From Chlamydiota bacterium (lineage in GTDB: Bacteria; Auribacterota; UBA3054; B51-G9): a stretch of DNA of 6,069 bases. Shown here piece by piece: positions 5,119 to 6,069 of the stretch; within the stretch, counting starts at the first letter, position 1, and the number at the start of each line of letters is the position of its first letter. The notes under the pieces are model-generated. The model had not been told where the DNA came from. It saw nothing but the letters and a program-made list of their open reading frames with translations, and searched no databases. The stretch covers positions 1 to 6,069 of the forward strand of contig JAUVKG010000184.1 of assembly GCA_030596365.1 (NCBI GenBank). The letters run 5' to 3'. Position numbers and translations under genes: made by a program.

Positions 5119-5985
5119 ATGAAAAAGTTAAAACCAAAACTCGGTATTGTTCCAAGATGTGAGATATATACCGAACTTTCTCAACCGCCTTTGGAAACTC
5201 ATACTCATGATTTTGATGAGCTTGTTTTTGTTTTCGGTGGTTCGGGCATTCACGAAATTGATGATGAAAGATACCCTTTGATTCGTGGTGACGTTTTTGT
5301 TCTTAGGGGGAATCACGTACATGGATTTGACGAAACTAATAATTTACATCTGGGAATGATTTTGTATGCCCCTGACTTTTTTGATTCTTTGAGAAAAGAA
5401 TTTTCGGATTTGCCTGGATTTCAAACTCTTTTTATTCTTGAGCCTCATTACCGTAAAAATCACAAATTTAAAGCAAAACTTCATTTGAATTCTGAACAGT
5501 TAAATGAAGTTTCCCGTTTGTTAAATATTATGAAAGAAGAAAAAAAAAGTGAAAGACCGGGTTATCAATCTGTTATTGATCGTATGTTTGGTGTTTTAAT
5601 CGTGCTTGTCAGCAGATACTATTCAGAAACAGAATCTCCCAAACCAAAAGCTTTGATGAGAATTAGTTCGGCAATAAGTTATATGGAAAAAAATTACGCG
5701 CAACCCGTTTCTGTTGCATTTCTCGCCAAACATGTTTACACAGCCGAAAGAACTCTTAGGTATTTGTTCAAAGAAATAACAGGACTGTCACCAAAAAATT
5801 ATCTTATTCGATTGCGAATAAAAAAAGCCGCTGAAATGATGGCAAAAAATAACAGCATTCGCGTAATTGACGTTTCCTCAAAAACAGGTTTTGATAACAG
5901 TAGCTATTTTTCAAGAAAATTTAAAGAAATTATCGGTATAACTCCTATGAATTATTTAAAACAACAACGGAAAATGGTGGAATAA
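5119..5985 (+). CDS. AraC/XylS-family transcriptional regulator
   Basis: A cytoplasmic DNA-binding regulator of 288 residues, the usual family length. The N-terminal cupin-like effector domain (about 10-85) contains ETHTHDFDELVFVFGGSG (26-43), RGDVFVL (56-62) and NHVHGF (65-70), as in AraC_binding-type domains. The middle (about 86-180) is probably a linker and dimerisation region. The C-terminus has two helix-turn-helix units: VSVAFLAKHVYTAERTLRYL (197-216), then IRVIDVSSKTGFDNSSYFSR (247-266). The second unit runs into the family signature KFKEIIGITPMNYLKQQR (267-284). The ATG at 5119 is supported by the GGGGG 10 nt upstream and by the immediate start of the N-terminal domain. It is divergent from the GH2-type hydrolase with back-to-back promoters, the common arrangement for a local sugar-responsive activator and its target. 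The effector sugar is unknown. Confidence 0.93.
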   Translation: MKKLKPKLGIVPRCEIYTELSQPPLETHTHDFDELVFVFGGSGIHEIDDERYPLIRGDVFVLRGNHVHGFDETNNLHLGMILYAPDFFDSLRKEFSDLPGFQTLFILEPHYRKNHKFKAKLHLNSEQLNEVSRLLNIMKEEKKSERPGYQSVIDRMFGVLIVLVSRYYSETESPKPKALMRISSAISYMEKNYAQPVSVAFLAKHVYTAERTLRYLFKEITGLSPKNYLIRLRIKKAAEMMAKNNSIRVIDVSSKTGFDNSSYFSRKFKEIIGITPMNYLKQQRKMVE

Positions 5986-5999
5986 ATCCGTAATCCGTA
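5986..5999. repeat. Two tandem ATCCGTA heptamers after the regulator stop codon
   Basis: Two perfect ATCCGTA units follow the TAA stop (5983-5985) directly. They belong to the same RTCCGTR heptamer type as the array within the hydrolase gene at 2439-2466, suggesting a heptamer family spread in this genome. Confidence 0.6.
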
Positions 6000-6001
6000 A
6001 T

Positions 6002-6055
6002 AAAAAAAAGGGACGCCCTTTCCAACCCCTCTCGGGGCGGAAAGAACATCCCTTT
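6002..6055 (-). terminator. Long hairpin with T8 on the minus strand; intrinsic terminator, possibly bidirectional
   Basis: Three nested stems are visible: AAGGGA (6008-6013) with TCCCTT (6049-6054), CTTTCC (6018-6023) with GGAAAG (6039-6044), and CCCC (6026-6029) with GGGG (6034-6037) around TCTC. Read on the minus strand the structure is followed directly by eight T residues (6009-6002) and then ATTACGG, the classic layout of an intrinsic terminator. It therefore points to a minus-strand gene to the right of the window, convergent with the regulator. For the plus-strand regulator the following T-run is poor (TTTCTC), so termination there would be weaker. Confidence 0.7.
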
Positions 6056-6069
6056 CTCATATCAACCGG

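Overview
The window carries three genes of a carbohydrate-use locus. They are a sugar-porter-type transporter cut by the left edge (minus strand), a secreted glycoside hydrolase family 2 (GH2) type enzyme (minus strand), and an AraC-family regulator transcribed divergently from the hydrolase (plus strand). No rRNA, tRNA, CRISPR array or transposase was seen.

Layout: 1-1149 is the partial transporter with a TTG start. 1150-1353 is an AT-rich gap with two C5/G5 hairpins. 1354-4728 is the GH2-type enzyme (1124 aa, signal peptide, both catalytic glutamates present). 4729-5118 is a 390-bp divergent control region. It holds seven perfect GTGTCAG heptamers, a 30-bp palindrome, back-to-back sigma70-like promoters with a 21-bp-spaced direct repeat between them, and further short repeats. 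The last of these is a C5/G5 hairpin whose right arm is the probable ribosome-binding site of the regulator. 5119-5985 is the AraC-type regulator. 5986-6069 holds two more heptamers and a strong hairpin that reads as an intrinsic terminator for a minus-strand gene lying beyond the window.

How the genes may work together (inference): the regulator senses a sugar through its N-terminal cupin-like domain and controls the divergent hydrolase and possibly the transporter. The exported hydrolase releases a sugar that the transporter imports. The exact sugar cannot be read from the sequence.

The most striking property is the density of short palindromic and tandem repeats, several of them inside the hydrolase coding sequence and all in frame. 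One about 32-bp hairpin family occurs as two inverted pairs. Its stems show compensatory base changes, and it adds about 25 residues to the protein at each of two places. This resembles protein-coding palindromic elements known from Rickettsia.

Organism: an AT-rich bacterium whose secreted GH2-type enzyme, sugar porter and abundant short repeats would suit an uncultured polysaccharide degrader of the Planctomycetota/PVC or Bacteroidota kind. The porter's FGYDWVVIGGAKPFYE stretch looks like porters I associate with those groups. This placement is a weak inference.
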